Part shown: piece after piece, positions 59,788 through 64,000 of the stretch | Layout of the letters: every line of letters begins with the position of its first letter | Numbering within the stretch: the stretch's first letter is position 1 | Assembly (NCBI GenBank): GCA_022578605.1 | Contig: MU394158.1 | Coordinates: forward strand, 23,652 to 87,651 | Length of the DNA stretch: 64,000 nt | Direction of reading: 5' to 3' | From: Camillea tinctor | Taxonomy: Eukaryota; Ascomycota; Sordariomycetes; Xylariales; Xylariaceae | Position numbers and translations under genes: made by a program | The notes under the pieces: model-generated | Told to the model about the DNA's origin: nothing | The model's database searches: none | Seen by the model: the letters and a program-made list of their open reading frames with translations, nothing else

Positions 59788-61190
59788 TTTCTAATGACAG
59801 AAAAAAATAGAGAAAACCTTTGTTGCTGGGTTTCGAGACTCTGGCTAGCTTGCTACGGTTGTCGATGACGCCAGTAGAGATTTGATTTCCGTTTTCTCGA
59901 CCTTTCTCCTTTCGAGCGGGCCTTGCTAACGGATAGGCGGATAATGCGACGGGGGGTTGATTGGCTAACGCTAGCACGGCTTGAAATAATAGTCACGAAG
60001 TTTGAGCTCTAGTCTAAGTACAATGCAACGCTTGATGGGGAATATAACAAAGTTATCTCTATCCTTGCCTTTAAAAAGATTTTTCAGATAGAAAGGGAGT
60101 GAGGGGGAGAGAGAGAGGAGAGAATCTAAGACTTCAGTTCTCGTCTGCGTCTGTTTCTTATAACCACTCCCAGAGGACGTATTAAAAATCCCTCGAAGCT
60201 CCTGAAACATACGTTTATCAAAGCATCGCTTGGCAGATGTCGTTTAGTGTATATATAAGTCGTTATGGAGTTTATCGTGAAACAGTCAAAAACCTCTCTC
60301 CTCGCCCCTCCCCCACCATCCCGGCGGACCGGCAGCTATCATCGGTTCGGGATCGTGTGTGGGCGGTCATCCCGATGACCCCCCGGCACGGTCCTCGTCA
60401 TGGAATCGTTCACGGCACATCGGCTACCCCAGATTTACTATAAAGATTCTCTGAATCGGAACTTTTTTTCGCCATTTTTAACCTAGACTAGACTGGTTAT
60501 GGTCTAAGCTTAGAGAGCTGCAGCGGACGGCCCCAGAAGAACCCCCGCAAAATGCAGGTTGACCTTGCAGGTTGACCTTGTAGGTTGTTCGTGATGCGGC
60601 CGCGCTGCAAAGCCCCCGCCCTCATGACGACGCACCTCCTGCTCACACCATTGATCCAACCTGGTCTTGTATAAGTCACAAGAATAGATTGAAGAGATAT
60701 CTCACACCGAAACCTTATTTCAACGACTTTACCTCAGTTAGAAGCCTGTCTTGATTCTTGGTCAAGGGAGGGTTTCAGTGCACGAGCTTTACTGAAGAAT
60801 CAATCCGCCGTCTTTCTCCTATCACATGTCTATAAAGCTCGACCCTGCATAGCCATTGAGAGAAAGAAAAGTATATATTTGCAGATGTACATGATAAGAA
60901 GCGTTTATTCAACATAATATAACCAAAATAACTAAACGATGAATGCGGAGAGCACGTTCTACTCATCTCTCCCACTCCATGAGTACATTTATACCAAAAA
61001 TGGCAGAGATAGAATTCATCGACCGTATGAACATTAATTACCATCGATGCCTTTAAGCATTTATGAATGATCATAAATATTGCAGTTATGCAATTAATTA
61101 ACTTTTGTATATTGATAAATACCATAGCGGGAAAATGTGGACCCAAATAATCATTCTCCAATAAGAAAACCGTTCTTTACTACACCAAAA
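59788..61190. other. intergenic region before the A+T block
   Basis: Contains the presumed FAD oxidase promoter near 59790-60050, a 13-base tandem repeat at 60553-60587, and increasingly A+T-rich sequence. A 128-codon minus frame (60775-61161) has unusual composition and no motif, so it is not called. Confidence 0.5.
60553..60587. repeat. 13-base tandem repeat, 2.7 copies
   Basis: The unit TGCAGGTTGACCT is present at 60553-60565 and 60566-60578, with a partial, diverged third copy (TGTAGGTTG) at 60579-60587. Confidence 0.8.
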
Positions 61191-61194
61191 TTTG

Positions 61195-63921
61195 AAAAAC
61201 CGTTCCTTTTTAGAGAATTGTTCCTTGAATATTTTTTAACATGCTATTTGGCACATTTTTTCATATAGTTAAATGTTATTTATTAGTTAAATGCCTTTAT
61301 TTTTAAAGTAATAAAGTAATAGTTATAATGTAATATAAATACTATTTAATTTAACTATTTTTATAAAAAACTATTAATTAAATAAAAAAAAATTTTATTT
61401 ATTATTTTATGTATTTTATTTAAATGTAACTTTATTAACTTTAATTACTTTTATAAATAAGCATAATATATTAGTTTTTAAGTATAAATATAAACGCAAC
61501 GTAATACTTTAATGCTATATATTGCAAATGGAAATTTAAAAGAAAAAAAATTATCGTGTGCATCTTAAATGTAATTTTACCAACTTTAACAATAAACATA
61601 ATATGCTAGTTTTTAAAAGCAAATGTAAACATAACGTGTTAAAAATAAAAAAAAAATTAACGCAATATAAAATAAGTTTTGCTTTTTACCATTTTTTTTT
61701 ATTTTATTAAGCTTTACGTAAATTTTTAGCCAAATTTATTAAAATAACATAAAAGAAACTTTATAGCGTTTTAAATAGTAAGTAATAAACATATAAACAA
61801 AAAAAACTTTTTGCTTTAATAGTAGCTACTATAATACTTAGTTAAGCGTGTTAAATACTTTTTAATAAAATTAATATTACTATTTAAAGTATTATTATTT
61901 ATATTGTTATTAGTATTATTTATATTAACGTTTTTTTTTTTATTAATTAAGTATTTAATAATAACGTTTTTAATATTATTATTAATAATATTTTTAATAT
62001 ATATAGCAATATTGTTATTTATTATAATATTAATATTAACATTATTATTAATAAAGTTAAAAATAAAGCCGTTATTAAAAGTGTTATTAAAGTTTATAAT
62101 ATAGCTATTATTTTTATTATTAAAACTTTTGTTTTTATTTTTATTAGCATTTTTATTACAATAAAAACTTAAATTAAAATTATTATTTATGCTTTTTTTA
62201 GTTTACTTAAATTTTTACTATAATTGTTTATAACTACTTATATAAAAAGAAATAATAAGCTAAATAACTTTATAATAATTTTAAAAATTAATAAACTTAA
62301 TTTATAATAAAGTAATTAAAATTTATTAATAAGTAGTTAAAACTTAAAATAAAAAAGTTTATTAAATTGTTTTAATTAAAAATAAAAGTAATTATTTAAA
62401 GCTATGTATAAATTTAATATTAAAATAAAAGTATGTTTAAAATTTATAAATAAAATTAATTTAAGTTAAAAAATTTTTATATTTAAAGCTTTTTAAAAAA
62501 ACAATAAAATAAACTAATAAATTTAATATAATAAATAAAATAAAGTTAATATAAGTTAAAATATTTGTTTGCTTTTTGCAATTATTACTAGGTTTTTTGC
62601 GTAAATGTTATGCTTTACGGCATTTTTTACGCTTTTTTTTAGCTTTAGTTACTTTTATAAAAATGTTATAAGTTAATAAGCTATTTTAAAAATTTAAAGA
62701 TTTATAATTATAAAGCTTTAAAAAAATTTTAAAAATGTTTTTTATAAGATTTTTAAGCTATATATAAAATAAATTTAAAGTTAATTAATTAATATTAACG
62801 AAATTTTTTTTAAAAGTAATATAATAAATATTATTAAAAGTAATAAAAACTTATTTTATTTAAGAGCTTAAAGTAGTTTAATGTTATATAAAATTATATT
62901 TATTATATTAATTAAAATGCAAATTGTAATAATTATTTAATAAATTATAATAATTGTTTTGTAAGTTGTAGTGGCTTATTTACAAGTTATAACAAAATAA
63001 GTTTTTTTAAAAGGTTTTATTAAGGGTGCTTATAAGAAGTAATTTATTAAATATTAAATTTTTTGCAATATTTAAAGCTTAACAATTAATAAAAAAAAGG
63101 GTTTTTTTTTTATTATTAAGTAAAAAAACTTACTTAAATTTATTAAGCTTAATATTTTTAAACTTATTATTAATATATATATAGTTAAATAATATGTTAA
63201 TTTTAGCTTAATAATTTTGGTTAATTTATTAATTTTTAAAAGTTTTTTAATTTTAAATTTTATTATAGTTAATTTTTTTTTTAAAAATAATTAAATTAAT
63301 TATTTTTAACGCTATATTAAAATAAATTTGTTTTAAATATTAAAAAGCAGTTAAACTTTAATAGTAAAATATATGTTTTATATTAAAAATACAAATAAAA
63401 TTTTTAAATAAATTTTTTATTAAATTTGCGTTAAATTGCTTAAATAAAAAACTAATAAAATTTTTTTAGTTAAAAATACTTAATTTGTTAAAAAACTTTT
63501 ATTTTAAATTAATAATATAGCTTTAATATAATAAATTAGTATAAAAATAACTATAAATAATAAAGTTTATATTTATGTAAAACTTTTTATAAAAAAATTT
63601 ATGCTTTATATTTTATATATTATTTATATTATATTTTTATAGTTATTAAAAAACTTTAATAAAATAATTAACTTAAAAAAAAAGCTTTTTAACGGCATAA
63701 TTAATTTTTTTGTTAATTTTAAAAGTAATAAAATGCTTTTAAGCTTTATATAAAAGTTATGCTTTTATAATTATATATTACTTATTTATAACTTTATTTT
63801 TTTTTTAAAAGTAAGTAATATAGTTTATATTATATTTAACTTTAATTATAATCTTTTTAACGTTAATACGAGTAAATAGTAAAGTTAAATTAAAATAAGT
63901 TTTTTTAATAGTAATTGCATG

Positions 63922-63957
<36 letters not shown>

Positions 63958-64000
63958 TTTTTTAAATTTTTTAAAAAAAAAATTTTTTTTTAAAAAAAAA
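61195..64000. repeat. extreme A+T-rich block, probable RIP-degraded repeat
   Basis: Base composition changes abruptly near 61.2 kb to almost pure A+T, with rare G and C, mostly in AGCT-, ACG- and ACTT-like contexts. CpA is scarce. No gene, tRNA or intact terminal repeat is visible, and one low-complexity frame (61904-62104) is an artefact of TTA/ATT codons. The block resembles A+T isochores that RIP leaves of transposons in Pezizomycotina, often near centromeres, telomeres or scaffold ends. A long T run (about 63925-63955) and T/A homopolymers end the window, which may reflect a contig edge. No telomere repeat is seen. Confidence 0.8.

Noticed and set aside
60775..61161. 128-codon minus frame beside the A+T block
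   Set aside because: Unusual Cys/Phe/His/Tyr-rich composition, no conserved pattern, and location at an A+T transition where stops become position-biased.
61904..62104. 66-codon Leu/Ile-rich frame in the A+T block
   Set aside because: Made almost only of TTA, ATT and ATA codons from low-complexity sequence; not a membrane protein gene.
61195..64000. Mitochondrial DNA or a mitochondrial insertion
   Set aside because: The A+T content fits, but no mitochondrial gene, tRNA or G+C cluster is visible, and the block is continuous with nuclear genes. RIP-degraded repeat explains it better.

Overview
The window looks like nuclear DNA of a filamentous ascomycete, most likely a Sordariomycete. Genes have several short GT-AG introns of about 50-280 bases with CTAAC/CTGAC-type branch sites, promoters carry pyrimidine-rich tracts, and one nuclear tRNA-Pro has the canonical 37/38 intron. 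The right end is an almost pure A+T block of the kind left by repeat-induced point mutation (RIP). No operons, CRISPR arrays, phage or intact transposons were seen.

Layout. Positions 1-19,279 are a gene desert of microsatellites, polypurine/polypyrimidine tracts and complex unannotatable sequence; the only coding-like trace is near 10.42-10.97 kb. From 19.3 to 32.3 kb lie five housekeeping-type genes: an Lsb5-like VHS/GAT trafficking adaptor (-), a conserved unknown protein (+), a CCCH zinc-finger protein (+), a TOK-type potassium channel (-) and an alpha/beta-hydrolase-fold protein (+), followed by tRNA-Pro(UGG) (-). From 35.0 to 52.4 kb lie a histidine phosphatase (-), a small Lys/Ala/Pro-rich protein (+), a PP2A activator of the PTPA/Rrd family (-), an 822-residue probably nuclear protein (+) and a 1,200-residue coiled-coil protein (+). 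From 53.5 to 59.8 kb a cytochrome P450 (-) and a BBE-type FAD-linked oxidase (-) form a small oxidative, accessory-type pair. The A+T block from about 61.2 kb to the window end follows.

Most gene models were built by hand: exons were joined where frame, GT-AG borders, branch site and family sequence agreed, and every joined model has an intact reading frame. Three gene pairs are divergent and share promoters (Lsb5/unknown, TOK/hydrolase, PTPA/822-residue protein). Neighbouring genes otherwise show no obvious shared pathway, except possibly the P450 and FAD oxidase, which resemble fragments of a secondary-metabolism locus.

No clearly new biological system was found. The best leads are a periodic His-Ala motif in the long coiled coil, a degenerate nucleophile elbow in the hydrolase-fold protein, GHGD in place of GYGD-like residues in the first channel pore, in-frame cassette exons in the small Lys/Ala/Pro-rich protein, an inverted repeat resembling a tRNA B box in a bidirectional promoter, the recurrent palindrome TACCTAGGTA, and possible decayed coding exons in the desert.
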